Assembly: GCA_019192455.1 (NCBI GenBank)
Contig: JAHCML010000006.1
Span: forward strand, 338,734 to 402,733
Direction of reading: 5' to 3'
Length of the DNA stretch: 64,000 nt
DNA from: Alphaproteobacteria bacterium SS10
Lineage (GTDB): Bacteria > Pseudomonadota > Alphaproteobacteria > TMED2
Below are positions 24,688 to 34,663 of the stretch, piece after piece. Within the stretch, counting starts at the first letter, position 1. Every line of letters starts with the position of its first letter. The notes below the pieces were generated by a model. The model saw nothing but the letters and a program-made list of their open reading frames with translations, did not search any database and was not told the origin of the DNA. The position numbers and the translations under genes are program-made.

Positions 24688-26341
24688 AACCAGCCACCGC
24701 CTCTTCATGCACCGCCTCGATATCGAAGGCGGCCTTGATCAGGGCGCGGGTGTAGTCGGTTTGCGGGGCCTCAAAGATTTGTTCGACGGGGCCCTGCTCG
24801 ACCACCTTGCCATCCTTCATCACGATGACCGAGTTGGAGAGCGCGCGGACGACCTTGAGGTCGTGGCTGATGAAGAGGTAGGCGAGGTCATGCTTGGCCT
24901 GTAGGTCACGCAGCAAGTCGACAATCTGCGCCTGCACCGACATGTCGAGGGCCGAGGTTGGCTCATCCAACACCACGAATTTCGGCTTTAAGATCATGGC
25001 CCGGGCGATGGAGATACGCTGGCGTTGCCCGCCGGAGAATTCATGCGGGTAGCGGTGCCGGGTTTCCGGGTCCAACCCCACCTCATTCAGCACATCGGCG
25101 ATCATCTGATCTTCTTCCGCCTTAGAGCTTGCGAGCTTATGCAGGCGCACGCCCTCGGCAATGATCTCAGAAACCGAAAGACGCGGTGACAGGCTGCCAT
25201 AGGGGTCCTGGAAGACCACTTGCATCTCACTGCGCAGGGGGCGAACCTCTGACCGGCTGAGGCCTTGAATATCCTTGCTCTGGAAGCGGATCGGCCCATC
25301 GCTATCAACCAGGCGTAACAGCCCCTGGCCTAGGGTGGTTTTGCCAGACCCGCTCTCCCCCACCACGCCAACGGTTTCACCCGGACGTACAGTGACTGGA
25401 ATGCCGTCGACCGCCTTCACATGCCCCACAGTGCGTTTGATCACCCCTTTACGGATCGGGAAGTAAACCTTGAGGTTATCGGCTTCCATGATCGGGTTCT
25501 GATCACCATTGAAGGCGAGCGCCTGGCCCTTAGGCTCCGCGTCCAGCAGGCGGCGAGTGTATTCATGGGATGGACTGTCGAAGGTCTCGGGCAGCTTACC
25601 GCTCTCAACGATTAGCCCTTGGTTCATGACGCAGACCCGGTCGGCAACCTTACGCACCACGCCCAGATCGTGAGTGATCAGTAGCATGGCCATGCCGAGG
25701 CGCTTTTGCAGATCCTTCATCAGGCTCAACACCTGAGCCTGTACCGTCACATCGAGCGCGGTGGTCGGCTCATCCGCGATGAGCAGATCGGGCTCATTGG
25801 CGAGTGCCATGGCGATCATCACCCGCTGACGCTGCCCGCCGGAGAGTTCGTGCGGATAGGCACCGAGGCGTTTGGTGAGGTTGGGGAGGCCAACCAGCTC
25901 AAGCAGCTCAATCACCCGGGCGCGGGCCGCCACCTTATCAAGGCCCTTATGGATGAACAGCGCCTCAGAGATTTGCTTCTCGATATTATGGAGCGGGTTG
26001 AGCGAGGTCATCGGCTCCTGAAAGATCATGGAGATCTGATTGCCGCGCACATCGCGAAGGGTGTTTTGATCAGCGCCGATCAACTCCCGCCCGCGATACT
26101 TGATCGAGCCCGCAGGATGGCGTGCCACGGGATAGGGCAACAGCTGCAGGATTGAGAGGGCGGTAACCGATTTGCCCGAGCCACTCTCGCCCACCAGGGC
26201 CAGGGTCTCGCCGGGATGGATGTCGAAATCCACATCCCGCACGGCATCGGTTGCGCCAAAGCTGACCGCCAGATCCTTGATTGAGAGCAGCGGTTCGCCC
26301 GTCGCCTGGGTTGGCCGGTCTTCTGTCATCACGTCACTCAT
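24686..26341 (-). CDS. yejF: Peptide/microcin C ABC transporter ATP-binding protein YejF
   Basis: A 551-residue cytoplasmic ATPase consisting of two fused ABC modules. Module one has Walker A GESGSGKSV, signature LSGGQRQRV and Walker B LLIADEPTTALD. Module two has GESGSGKTT, FSGGQRQRI and FVVLDEPTSALD. The fusion is typical of YejF. It powers uptake of peptides through YejB and YejE with binding protein YejA; in E. coli the system imports microcin C. The start codon overlaps the yejE stop by four bases (ATGA), indicating translational coupling. It is last gene of yejABEF. Confidence 0.93.
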   Translation of the reverse strand: MSDVMTEDRPTQATGEPLLSIKDLAVSFGATDAVRDVDFDIHPGETLALVGESGSGKSVTALSILQLLPYPVARHPAGSIKYRGRELIGADQNTLRDVRGNQISMIFQEPMTSLNPLHNIEKQISEALFIHKGLDKVAARARVIELLELVGLPNLTKRLGAYPHELSGGQRQRVMIAMALANEPDLLIADEPTTALDVTVQAQVLSLMKDLQKRLGMAMLLITHDLGVVRKVADRVCVMNQGLIVESGKLPETFDSPSHEYTRRLLDAEPKGQALAFNGDQNPIMEADNLKVYFPIRKGVIKRTVGHVKAVDGIPVTVRPGETVGVVGESGSGKTTLGQGLLRLVDSDGPIRFQSKDIQGLSRSEVRPLRSEMQVVFQDPYGSLSPRLSVSEIIAEGVRLHKLASSKAEEDQMIADVLNEVGLDPETRHRYPHEFSGGQRQRISIARAMILKPKFVVLDEPTSALDMSVQAQIVDLLRDLQAKHDLAYLFISHDLKVVRALSNSVIVMKDGKVVEQGPVEQIFEAPQTDYTRALIKAAFDIEAVHEEAVAG

Positions 26342-27471
26342 TGGGCCGGCACCTCGGCGGTCTTATCGGTCTTCGCGGCCTTTTCCTGAGCCAGACGCTT
26401 GGCTTCTGGGCCAACGGTCTTGGGCGGTGGTGGGGCCGCCTTACGCGGGTCAAACGCATCGCGCACGGCCTCCCCGACAAAGGTCAACAGGATCAGAATG
26501 ATGGCGAGCGAGAAAAAGGCGGAGAAGCCAAGCCAGGGGGCCTGCAGGTTGTTCTTACCCTGGGCCACCAACTCACCCAGCGATGGTGAGCCTGGCGGCA
26601 GGCCAAAGCCTAGGAAGTCCAGGCTGGTCAGCGCCGTAATCGCACCCGAGAGGATGAAGGGCATAAAGGTGATCGTCGCGACCATGGCGTTGGGCAGAAC
26701 GTGGCGGACCATAATGGTTAGGTCACCAACGCCCAGTGCCCGCGCCGCCTTCACATGATCAAAGTTACGGGCGCGCAGGAACTCCGCCCGCACCACATCG
26801 ATCAGGGATAGCCAGGCAAACAGGGCCATGGCGATCAGCAAGCTCCAGAAACTAGGCGCCAAGAAGCTGGTTAGGATGATGAGCGCATAGAGGCTGGGGA
26901 TGGAGCGCCAAATCTCGACAATCCGTTGTCCGATCAGATCAGTCAGGCCACCGAAATAGCCCATGGCCGCACCGACCAGCACACCAACGATAGAACCAAT
27001 GATGGTCAGCACCACGCCAAAGACGACAGAGAGGCGGAAGCCATAAATAACCCGGGCCATCACATCCCGGCCCTGATCATCAGTGCCCAGCCAGTTTTCG
27101 GCCGAGGGGCCGGAGGGCACAGGCCCCTGAATGTCGTAGTTGATCGTATCGTAGGAGAAGCGGATCGGCGGCCAGATCATCCAGCCATTCTCATTGATCA
27201 GGTCGGCGATATAGGGGTCGCGATAATCCGCCTCAATCTCGAACTCACCGCCAAAGGTCGTCTCGGTATAGACGTTGAAAACGGGGGTGTAGAAGCCCCC
27301 ATCAAACTGGATCAAGAGCGGCCGGTCATTGGCCACCCCCTCGGCAAACAGGCAGACCAGAAACAGAATGGTGAACAGGATCGACGACCAGTAGCCGCGT
27401 TTATTGGCCTTGAAATTGTGCCAGCGCCGCTTGACAATCGGGCTTTTGAAGATGCGATCTGAGAGGGCCAT
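26338..27471 (-). CDS. yejE: Peptide ABC transporter permease YejE
   Basis: A 377-residue membrane permease. The N-terminus (RRWHNFKANKRGYWSSILF) and a first helix are followed by a periplasmic insertion of about 100 residues with an aromatic-rich segment, as is usual in YejE. The EAA loop in the cytoplasmic part reads RALGVGDLTIMVRHVLPNA, the docking site for the YejF ATPase. The C-terminal ~35 residues are Lys/Ala/Pro-rich. It is third in yejABEF, four bases from yejB and overlapping yejF. Confidence 0.92.
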   Translation of the reverse strand: MALSDRIFKSPIVKRRWHNFKANKRGYWSSILFTILFLVCLFAEGVANDRPLLIQFDGGFYTPVFNVYTETTFGGEFEIEADYRDPYIADLINENGWMIWPPIRFSYDTINYDIQGPVPSGPSAENWLGTDDQGRDVMARVIYGFRLSVVFGVVLTIIGSIVGVLVGAAMGYFGGLTDLIGQRIVEIWRSIPSLYALIILTSFLAPSFWSLLIAMALFAWLSLIDVVRAEFLRARNFDHVKAARALGVGDLTIMVRHVLPNAMVATITFMPFILSGAITALTSLDFLGFGLPPGSPSLGELVAQGKNNLQAPWLGFSAFFSLAIILILLTFVGEAVRDAFDPRKAAPPPPKTVGPEAKRLAQEKAAKTDKTAEVPAQ

Positions 27472-27474
27472 GAC

Positions 27475-28566
27475 CTACCGCCCCTCAAAATCGATACGGG
27501 GGTCGACCAGGGTGTAGGTCAGATCACTGATCAGCTGGATGACCAGACCAAGCAGGGAGAAGAAGTAGAGTGTCGCAAAGACGATCGGGTAGTCCCGGTT
27601 CACAATCGCCTCAAAGCCCAACAGGCCGAGACCGTCGAGGGAGAAAATCACCTCAATCAGCAGGGCGCCGGTGAACAAGATGCCAATGAAGGCGCCTGGG
27701 AAACCAGCGATCACAATCAGCATGGCGTTGCGGAACACATGGCCGTAAAGGACCCGGTTCTCAACCAACCCCTTAGCCCGCGCGGTGATCACATATTGCT
27801 TGCCGATCTCATCCAGGAACGAGTTCTTGGTCAGCATGGTCAGGCTGGCAAAGCCGCCAATGACGAGCGCCAGAAGCGGCAGGGTCATGTGCCAGAAATA
27901 GTCGACCACCTTGCCCCATAGGCTCAACTCATCCCAATTGGGCGAGGTTAATCCCCTTAACGGGAACAGGTCGAAATACTGCCCACCGGCGAACAGGATG
28001 ATCAGCAGAATGGCGAATAGGAAGCTCGGTATCGCATAGCCGACAATGATTACCGCGCTCGACCAGATATCGAAGCGGCTGCCATCACGCACCGCTTTGG
28101 CAACGCCCAGCGGGATACAAACCAGATAGGTGATCAGCGTCGTCCAAAGGCCGAGGGAGATTGAGACGGGCAGTTTCTCAATCACCAGATCGACAACCTG
28201 GCGATCTCGGAAGAAGCTCTCCCCGAAATCAAACACAGCGTAGCGGCCCAGCATCAGGAAAAACCGCTCCAACGGCGGTTTATCAAAGCCGTACTCCGCT
28301 TCCAGCTGCGCGATCAGTTCTGGGGGCAGGCCACGGGCACCACGGTAAAGCTGGTTACCCTCCCCGGCTTGCGCCTGGGTGCCGAGATCGGTGGTCGCCT
28401 CACCCGATACGCGGGCGGTGGCGCCAACCGCCGTGCCCTCAAGCTGGGCGGCCAGTTGTTCAATTGGGCCACCCGGCAAGAATTGGGTCATCAGGAAGCT
28501 GACCGCCATAATCCCGAACAGGGTTATGGGGATCAGCGCCAAACGCCGGATGATGTAATCGAGCAT
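27475..28566 (-). CDS. yejB: Peptide ABC transporter permease YejB
   Basis: A 363-residue inner-membrane permease beginning [20 protein letters not shown], with the conserved FLPGGPIEQ just after the first helix, as in DppB/OppB-type permeases. A periplasmic segment of about 70 residues follows, and the EAA-like loop ([20 protein letters not shown]) lies before the last helices. It pairs with YejE to form the channel. It begins 15 bp after the yejA stop and ends 3 bp before yejE. Confidence 0.93.
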   Translation of the reverse strand: MLDYIIRRLALIPITLFGIMAVSFLMTQFLPGGPIEQLAAQLEGTAVGATARVSGEATTDLGTQAQAGEGNQLYRGARGLPPELIAQLEAEYGFDKPPLERFFLMLGRYAVFDFGESFFRDRQVVDLVIEKLPVSISLGLWTTLITYLVCIPLGVAKAVRDGSRFDIWSSAVIIVGYAIPSFLFAILLIILFAGGQYFDLFPLRGLTSPNWDELSLWGKVVDYFWHMTLPLLALVIGGFASLTMLTKNSFLDEIGKQYVITARAKGLVENRVLYGHVFRNAMLIVIAGFPGAFIGILFTGALLIEVIFSLDGLGLLGFEAIVNRDYPIVFATLYFFSLLGLVIQLISDLTYTLVDPRIDFEGR

Positions 28567-28581
28567 GGGTGGGGGAACCCT

Positions 28582-30456
28582 TTAGCGCTTCAAGTCAGTC
28601 TGAATTGTTGCGGCCTTGTCAGCGTCGATCCACCAGCGGGTCAGCAGACCCGGATCGCCGTAACGCGGCTGTTGGACAGGATGGCCGAACCGGCTCCAAT
28701 AGGCGATGCGAAACGCCGCCAGGTGCCAGGCTGGGATATTGTAGTGGTTCGCTAGCAGCACCCGATCCATGGCCCGCGTCCGGGTAATCAGCTCTTCCCG
28801 GTTCGGCGCGGTGATCACCTTATCGATCAGCTTATCAACCGCCGGGTTTTTGATGCCAGGCAGGTTACGACTGCCGGGGGTGTCAGCGGCGGTCGTGCCC
28901 CAGAACTCCAGTTGTTCATTGCCTGGTGACAGGGACTGACCAAAGACGGTTGAGATCATGTCGAAATCAAACTCATCGACCAGACGCTGATAGGTGGCGG
29001 TGTCGACGACACGCACGGTCAGCTCAACCCCAACCCGTTCCAGCGTCTGTTTGTAGGCCAGGACGATCCGCTCAAAGGATGGAGAGTTGATCAGCATCTC
29101 AAAGGATAGCTGTTCACCCGTGCTGCCATTGATCAGCTTGCCCTCTTGCAGCTCAAAACCCGCCTGTTTGAACAGGCCAAGGGCGCGCCGGGTCATCCGA
29201 CGATCACGGCCCGAACCATCGCTAACCGGCGCCGCATAGGGCCCCTCAAACACGCTGGCAGGCACGAACTCTGGGAACTCCTCGCGCAGGGGCTCAAGGA
29301 TGGCGAGTTCTGCCGCGCTCGGCTTATCAACCGAGGCAAGTTCGGAGTTCTCAAAATAGCTGTCAGTTCGGGTGTAGCTGTCGAAGAAGATGGTGCGGTT
29401 CATCCACTCGAAATCGAACAGCTCAATCAGGGCCTGGCGGACCAGCGGGTCCTGGAACTTCTCGCGCCGCAGGTTGAAGGTGAAGGCCTGCATACCCTGG
29501 GGCAGGTCATGCTCAATCTCTTCCTTGATGATATCGCCACGCTCAACCGCCGGGATGTCATAGGCATTGGCCCAGTTGCGCGCCGTGTTCTCAATCCGGA
29601 AGTCCAAGGCGCCACCCTTGAACGCTTCCAGGATCACGGTCGCGTCGCGGTAATACTCAATCTCGATCCGATCGAAATTGTACTGGCCCTTAAAGGCGGG
29701 CAAATCAGCGGCCCACCAATCCTGAACCCGCTCCATCGCGATTGTTCGGGGGCTATCAACCTCGGCAACACGATACGGGCCACTGCCAAGCGGGGCTTCC
29801 AGCGTTGTATCGCCCAGGGTACGACCCTCGGCGGTCCAGTAATGCTCTGGCAGGATCGGCAGCTGGCCCAAGATCAGCGGCAGCTCGGTGTTACCGGCCC
29901 TCACGAAGTTGAAGGTGACGCGCTTCTCGCTCTCCGCCACCACATCTTCCACATCGGCGTAGTAATTGGCGTAAAGCGGGTGCCCGACCTCTCGCAGGGT
30001 GTTGAAGGTCCAGACCACATCGCTGGCGGTGATCGCCTTGCCGTCATGCCAAACCGCATCTGGATGCAGCTCAAAACTCACCCGGCTGTAGTCTTTCGGG
30101 AACTCGATGGTTTCGGCGAGGCCACCATATTGGGTGAACACCTCATCATCGCCCCGCTCCATCAACGCCATATAGAGGAAGCCAGTGCCCAGAAGGCGGC
30201 TAATGCCGGCGGCCTGGCCCTTGATGATGAACGGGTTGAGGCTATCAAAGCCACCAACGGCGCCCAGCTTGACTGTCCCGCCCTTCGGCGCATCGGGGTT
30301 CACATACTCAAAATGGGTGAAGTCAGGGCCATAGGCCGGGTCACCGGATTTGGCCGCGGCATGGCCACGGTAAACCTCGGCACCATCGGCGGCGATGGCA
30401 GGGCTGGCGAAACTGAACAGGGCAAGCGCGAGGGCTGCAGCAAGAAGGCGGGGCAT
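28582..30456 (-). CDS. yejA: Periplasmic peptide-binding protein YejA
   Basis: A family 5 extracellular solute-binding protein of about 625 residues. A Sec signal peptide (MPRLLAAALALALFSFASPA) ends in AIA|ADG. The mature N-terminus has HFEYVNPDAPKGGTVKLG, a hallmark of the YejA/oligopeptide group. Further in are YFEN-type peptide-contacting segments and the C-terminal hinge. It delivers peptides to YejBEF. I start at ATG 30456, which gives a compact signal peptide; ATG 30471 and the frame start at 30504 are alternatives. It is first gene of the operon. A long open frame runs antisense to it (29146-30555) but reads as an artefact. Confidence 0.9.
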   Translation of the reverse strand: MPRLLAAALALALFSFASPAIAADGAEVYRGHAAAKSGDPAYGPDFTHFEYVNPDAPKGGTVKLGAVGGFDSLNPFIIKGQAAGISRLLGTGFLYMALMERGDDEVFTQYGGLAETIEFPKDYSRVSFELHPDAVWHDGKAITASDVVWTFNTLREVGHPLYANYYADVEDVVAESEKRVTFNFVRAGNTELPLILGQLPILPEHYWTAEGRTLGDTTLEAPLGSGPYRVAEVDSPRTIAMERVQDWWAADLPAFKGQYNFDRIEIEYYRDATVILEAFKGGALDFRIENTARNWANAYDIPAVERGDIIKEEIEHDLPQGMQAFTFNLRREKFQDPLVRQALIELFDFEWMNRTIFFDSYTRTDSYFENSELASVDKPSAAELAILEPLREEFPEFVPASVFEGPYAAPVSDGSGRDRRMTRRALGLFKQAGFELQEGKLINGSTGEQLSFEMLINSPSFERIVLAYKQTLERVGVELTVRVVDTATYQRLVDEFDFDMISTVFGQSLSPGNEQLEFWGTTAADTPGSRNLPGIKNPAVDKLIDKVITAPNREELITRTRAMDRVLLANHYNIPAWHLAAFRIAYWSRFGHPVQQPRYGDPGLLTRWWIDADKAATIQTDLKR

Positions 30457-30584
30457 GGACCATCCCGTCATGTCATGGCTCGAATTGAGCGGCGTGAACA
30501 CCACCCATCAGACATAATGAATGGGGCAATGGAACGGCAAGGACAGCCGCCATAAATTTCGCGTCAGAGACAAGAAATCAGTGG

Positions 30585-31376
30585 TTAAGCCTGCAGAATA
30601 GCGCAGGCACCCTCATGCACGCCCTTATCACCGGCGGCGAGGATACGACCGTCGCTTTCCATGGTAAGTGGCTTACCGGCCCAATCGGTGACCATGCCAC
30701 CGGCACCCTCAACCACCGGCACCAGCGCCATGAAATCATGGGGCTTCATACTGGCCTCAACCACGAGGTCCACAAAACCGGCGGCCAGCAGGCCATAATT
30801 CACCGCATCGCCACCGTAGGAGGTCACACCAGTCGCCTGGCTGAGGCGGTAGAAATGGGCCATATCGGCGCCCTGGAACATCTCAGGTGAGGTGGCCCGC
30901 ATATGGGCGCGGTCCAGGCTGCGACAGCGGCGGGTCACGCCACGCTGTCCATTAAACAGGGTCGTACGACCAGCGGCACCCAGCCAGCGATCACCGGTAA
31001 TCGGCTGATCAATCAGGCCCAGCACCGGCTTGCCCTTATGAAGGGCTGCAATCAGCGTTGCGAAGGTTGGCAGGCCAGCAATAAACGCCTTGGTCCCATC
31101 AATTGGGTCAATCACCCAAACCCATTCAGCATCAAGCCGTTCAGAGCCATGCTCTTCACCCAAGATGCCATCCTGGGGGCGTTCAGCGGCCAGCATCTCA
31201 CGCAGGGCAGCTTCAATCGCCTTATCCGCCTGGGTTACGGGGCTGTCATCCGGCTTGTACTCGGTTGCGAGTGCGGCACTCCGCCAATAGGGCGCAATCA
31301 CCTCACGTGCACGCTCAGCCATGTTCTCGGCGAGCGCCACAATATGGGCAGAGCAGGTTTCGATCTGCGCAGACAT
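30585..31376 (-). CDS. hisN: Histidinol-phosphatase (inositol monophosphatase family)
   Basis: A 263-residue Mg2+-dependent phosphatase. The metal-binding motifs are GEEHGSE (Glu ligands) and WVIDPIDGTKAFIAGLPTFA. The latter, with FIAG-PTF, is the form seen in HisN-type histidinol-phosphatases of alphaproteobacteria rather than in inositol phosphatase SuhB. The C-terminal motif includes VVEGAGGMVTDWAG. The likely reaction is histidinol phosphate to histidinol in histidine synthesis, though 3'-phosphoadenosine or inositol phosphates are possible. It is a monocistronic-looking gene 54 bp downstream of the cytochrome c gene stop. Confidence 0.85.
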   Translation of the reverse strand: MSAQIETCSAHIVALAENMAERAREVIAPYWRSAALATEYKPDDSPVTQADKAIEAALREMLAAERPQDGILGEEHGSERLDAEWVWVIDPIDGTKAFIAGLPTFATLIAALHKGKPVLGLIDQPITGDRWLGAAGRTTLFNGQRGVTRRCRSLDRAHMRATSPEMFQGADMAHFYRLSQATGVTSYGGDAVNYGLLAAGFVDLVVEASMKPHDFMALVPVVEGAGGMVTDWAGKPLTMESDGRILAAGDKGVHEGACAILQA

Positions 31377-31430
31377 AAGCCGGTCTATCGCTTGTCAGCT
31401 AGTGGGAGAGGCACCGACACGAACTAAAGA

Positions 31431-32162
31431 TTACTGAGACTGATCGTCGGAGGTGACGTCATCAATCGCATCACCCACAGCATCAATCACGGTATCAACG
31501 CCATCACTGACGGCATCCACCGCATCCTGTGCGGCATCTTCAATCGCTTCAGCGGTCGCATCACCGAGGTTCTCTTCGGCTGCCTCAGCAACATCATAGC
31601 CAAGGTCAACAATCTCTGCCTGAATACGTGCCTCATCTGGCAAGGCCACTGGGCTGCCGGACAGGGAACGCATATAGGCGATAAGATTGGCGCGATCCTC
31701 TGGGTCTTTGAGGCCGACATAGTTCATCTTGGTGCCCGGCACATAATCCTTCGGACGATAAAAGAACTTGTTCAGCGCCTCATAGGTCCATTCCCCCTCA
31801 AACGCCGCGAGGGCGGAGGAGTAGGAGTAGTTGTCCAGATGCGCCTTGGAGGCATTCACCACGTTGTAGAGGTTCGGACCAACCCGGTTCGGGCCACCCT
31901 CATCAAAGCTGTGGCAGGCAGCACAAGCACGGGCAACACCGGCACCGGCGTCAACATCGGCGGTTGCCAGCATGGCCAAGATTGGCTCTGGACCGGTGGG
32001 GCCAGATGCAACCACCGCTGTCTCAACACCGCTGATTTCAAGCGCCGTCTCATGCGGGGCTTCCGGGTGCACGATCTTGCGCGAGATAAAGCTGGCCATC
32101 ATTGCCACGAGGCCGGCCATGATTAGCGCGCCAAAGATTTTGTTGTTTTCCAAGCTGCCCAT
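31431..32162 (-). CDS. Membrane-anchored cytochrome c (CycM-like) with acidic C-terminal tail
   Basis: A 243-residue class I cytochrome c held in the membrane by an uncleaved N-terminal helix (FGALIMAGLVAMMASF). Heme is attached at CAACH (residues 80-84), and the axial Met is in GTKMNYVGL. The domain also has the typical GPNLYNVV and LIAYMRSLS. Such proteins carry electrons to the aa3 oxidase from the bc1 complex. After residue ~170 comes an unusual Ala/Asp/Val-rich acidic tail of about 70 residues built from repeated 'DAV/IDAV' units. I start at ATG 32162; upstream codons to 32318 give no sensible sequence. The pheA gene lies nearby, as in many alphaproteobacteria. Confidence 0.88.
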   Translation of the reverse strand: MGSLENNKIFGALIMAGLVAMMASFISRKIVHPEAPHETALEISGVETAVVASGPTGPEPILAMLATADVDAGAGVARACAACHSFDEGGPNRVGPNLYNVVNASKAHLDNYSYSSALAAFEGEWTYEALNKFFYRPKDYVPGTKMNYVGLKDPEDRANLIAYMRSLSGSPVALPDEARIQAEIVDLGYDVAEAAEENLGDATAEAIEDAAQDAVDAVSDGVDTVIDAVGDAIDDVTSDDQSQ

Positions 32163-32348
32163 GACAGTCGCCCATGAACCTAGAGTAAGTGCAAACGGCG
32201 AGCGGATGGTGCATCGCCGAAGATATGTCACCGGGGAAATTAGCGACGCGCCAACGGCTTGTCGATGGTCAAGAATGTCCCGGGTAAAAAAGCTTAGCCG
32301 CCTTTTGATAAGGATCAATAAATCCCCAGTTTTCCGCGGATAGCTAGA

Positions 32349-33134
32349 TCAGAAACGCGCAAACCAGCGATGCGTCTTATCCAGCAGCGCCGATAAGGCC
32401 GCCGGGTTGGTGAAGCAATGATCGGAATCAGGGATCAACTCGCGGCGGTTTTCCGGGTGCCCGGCACTATGCCAAGAGCGGGGATCCTGCTGATAAACCT
32501 CAAACTCATCCCCCTCGGCGGCGCTTAACACCTGAACCGGCACATGCAGCTGCTGGGATAGGACGAGGCAGTTCTCAGCGTTATAGGCGGGGCCTGTTCC
32601 CTCGGCCACCATCGCCTGACCGACCACAACCTCAACACCGCCGAAGTTTAGGAGCGCGACGTCACCGCGATCCTCCACTGCCATCTGTTGCCAAATGGCC
32701 GGCAGGTTGAAGGAAGGATCCCAAAGGCAAATCGCCCGGGCCTTTTGTGGCTGGGCCCGCATGACGGTTGGCCCGCCATAGCTATGACCGATGATAAACA
32801 GCTGCTCATAACCCGCAGCGGGGCCTTCCAGAACCGCGCGTACATCCTGTGCATGGGTATCGAGGGTACAGTGGCGAAGTGGGAAGTCTTGTGACTGCAG
32901 GTTAAAACGCAGCACATCGTAACCAAGCGCGACAAAGTAGGGCGTGGCCTGCTGGTGCAGATGCTCATCCATCGAACCGGTAAGGCCATGAACGATAACA
33001 ATCGCCGGGCGTGGCGCCGTGTGATCCGAACTGAAATCCGTCCGCCCGGCAATCTTATGACCGGTTTCAGACGTTATGGACCAATGTTTCGTTGTGATGT
33101 CGGACACCCGATACCTCGCTCCTATTGCTAGCAT
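32349..33134 (-). CDS. Alpha/beta hydrolase
   Basis: A 261-residue cytoplasmic alpha/beta-fold hydrolase. The oxyanion region is IVHGLTGSMDEHL, the nucleophile elbow GHSYGGPT holds the catalytic Ser, and the C-terminal His is in PDSDHCF. The acid is probably Asp or Glu in the SAAEGDEFE segment. The 'lid' is small. The substrate is unknown; the short domain and lack of a signal peptide suggest an esterase or thioesterase acting on small molecules. It is divergent from pheA with about 95 bp between starts. Confidence 0.85.
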   Translation of the reverse strand: MLAIGARYRVSDITTKHWSITSETGHKIAGRTDFSSDHTAPRPAIVIVHGLTGSMDEHLHQQATPYFVALGYDVLRFNLQSQDFPLRHCTLDTHAQDVRAVLEGPAAGYEQLFIIGHSYGGPTVMRAQPQKARAICLWDPSFNLPAIWQQMAVEDRGDVALLNFGGVEVVVGQAMVAEGTGPAYNAENCLVLSQQLHVPVQVLSAAEGDEFEVYQQDPRSWHSAGHPENRRELIPDSDHCFTNPAALSALLDKTHRWFARF

Positions 33135-33229
33135 TTATGCAGCAGCATTTGACGGGCGGCATGCCACACTATTAAGCCTGCCTCCACCGCAAATTCTGCG
33201 GCCAACCCGCTATCCAGTGCTGACCCGTC

Positions 33230-34111
33230 ATGTCCTCACCTGACCAAACACCAGAACAAACCATCGCCTTCCAGGGTGCCAGCGGCGCCTATTCTGACCT
33301 GGCCTGCCGGAACCGATTTCCGGAAATGACCACCCTACCCTGCCGGTCATTTGAGGATTTGTTTGGTGCAGTCACCAGCGGCAAGGCCAAGCTGGCCATG
33401 ATCCCAATTGAGAACTCACTGGCGGGCCGGGTTGCCGATATTCACCGGCTGATCCCGGATAGTGGGCTGAAGATCATTGGTGAGCATTTTGCCCGTGTGC
33501 ACCACCAACTGCTTGTGATGCCTGGGGTTAAGCGTGAAGACATCAAATCCGTGCACAGCCATGTTCACGCCCTCGGCCAATGCCGCAAGATCATCGGTGA
33601 GCTAAACGCCAGTTCAGTTGTTGAGGCGGATACGGCTGGCTCAGCTGCGGATCTGGCCAAGCATCAGCAACGCGACCGGGCGGTCATCGCCTCAAGCCTG
33701 GCAGCAGAGATCTACGGCTTAGAAGTGTTGGCCAAAGATGTAGAGGATGCGGACCATAACACCACCCGCTTCGTCATCATGACCCATGAGGAAGATCGCC
33801 CCGCCGCCGACCCCAGTAAGGACATTACCCCCAATACGGTAACCAGCTTTGTCTTCCGTGTGCGCAACATTCCAGCCGCCCTCTATAAGGCGATGGGCGG
33901 TTTTGCCACAAACGGCGTCAACATGACCAAGCTTGAGAGCTACATGCTCGGCGGCGATTTCCACGCCACCCAGTTCTATGCCGATATTGAGGGGCACCCG
34001 GACGACCGCTTGGTCGCCCTAGCGCTGGAAGAGCTGGCGTTCTTCGCCGCTGAGCTCAACATCATGGGCGTCTATCCGGCCCATCCCTATCGCTACGAGA
34101 ACCGGGATTAA
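33230..34111 (+). CDS. pheA: Prephenate dehydratase
   Basis: A 293-residue monofunctional prephenate dehydratase that forms phenylpyruvate in phenylalanine synthesis. The catalytic domain opens with TIAFQGASGAYSD, then has PIENSLAGRV and the TRF motif in NTTRFVIM. The C-terminal ACT domain, which senses phenylalanine, has NMTKLESYMLGGDFHATQFY. The ESYM form replaces the ESRP of enterobacteria and is common in alphaproteobacteria. No chorismate mutase domain is fused. It converges with the cupin gene, the two stop codons being about 10 bp apart. Confidence 0.96.
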   Translation: MSSPDQTPEQTIAFQGASGAYSDLACRNRFPEMTTLPCRSFEDLFGAVTSGKAKLAMIPIENSLAGRVADIHRLIPDSGLKIIGEHFARVHHQLLVMPGVKREDIKSVHSHVHALGQCRKIIGELNASSVVEADTAGSAADLAKHQQRDRAVIASSLAAEIYGLEVLAKDVEDADHNTTRFVIMTHEEDRPAADPSKDITPNTVTSFVFRVRNIPAALYKAMGGFATNGVNMTKLESYMLGGDFHATQFYADIEGHPDDRLVALALEELAFFAAELNIMGVYPAHPYRYENRD

Positions 34112-34120
34112 AACTGCCCG

Positions 34121-34570
34121 TTAGAAGGGCCGCTTATAGACATCGAAGCCCAGAATGACGACGGTCTGATCGCTCTCATTCTTCCACCAGTGATGCAGGC
34201 CATCAAACTCTGGTGAGACATCGCCAGGGCCTAGGGTATGGGGCTCCGTTTCGTCAGAGCGATACTCAACAATCTCGCCTTCAATCACCACGGCAATGGC
34301 CGGGCGACCATCATGATTGTGAAGCGGAATTACACCGCCTGGCGCCACCTCAAACCGGCGCAAACGCACCGAGTGGCCTTCAACGGATGGGATCTCGCCA
34401 TCAAGCTTCCCCTCGGTTAACGGCATGACCTTAAGACCCTTGGCGCGCCGCTCACCGTCTGTGGCGGCACCCAGATCGTGACCCGGATCGGCCAAAGCCT
34501 GGCCAGTGAAGAAGAGGCCAAGCACCAAGGTAACGGCGGCAAGACGAAGGGTGAGGTTGGAAATCTGCAT
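34121..34570 (-). CDS. Exported cupin-domain protein
   Basis: A 149-residue protein with a Sec signal peptide (MQISNLTLRLAAVTLVLGLF, cleavage after ALA) and one cupin beta-barrel. The metal-binding motif appears as IPLHNHDGRPAIAVVIEGEI (HxH, then Glu), with the second part PEFDGLHHWWKNESDQ contributing the last His. It is probably a periplasmic metal-binding protein; no reaction can be assigned. It lies alone, converging with pheA. Confidence 0.82.
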   Translation of the reverse strand: MQISNLTLRLAAVTLVLGLFFTGQALADPGHDLGAATDGERRAKGLKVMPLTEGKLDGEIPSVEGHSVRLRRFEVAPGGVIPLHNHDGRPAIAVVIEGEIVEYRSDETEPHTLGPGDVSPEFDGLHHWWKNESDQTVVILGFDVYKRPF

Positions 34571-34663
34571 GTTCGGCGCTCCCAGGGCAGATCAGCGGGT
34601 TTGAACTCGCCAGATCGAATACCCGCAGCCAAGGATCAGGTAAATTCACCACTGAACACGGCT

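Noticed and set aside
29146-30555. Long + strand open frame of 469 codons antisense to yejA
   Set aside because: The composition is that of an antisense shadow of a high-GC gene; it has no recognisable domain, and the yejA product is a complete, well-conserved binding protein.
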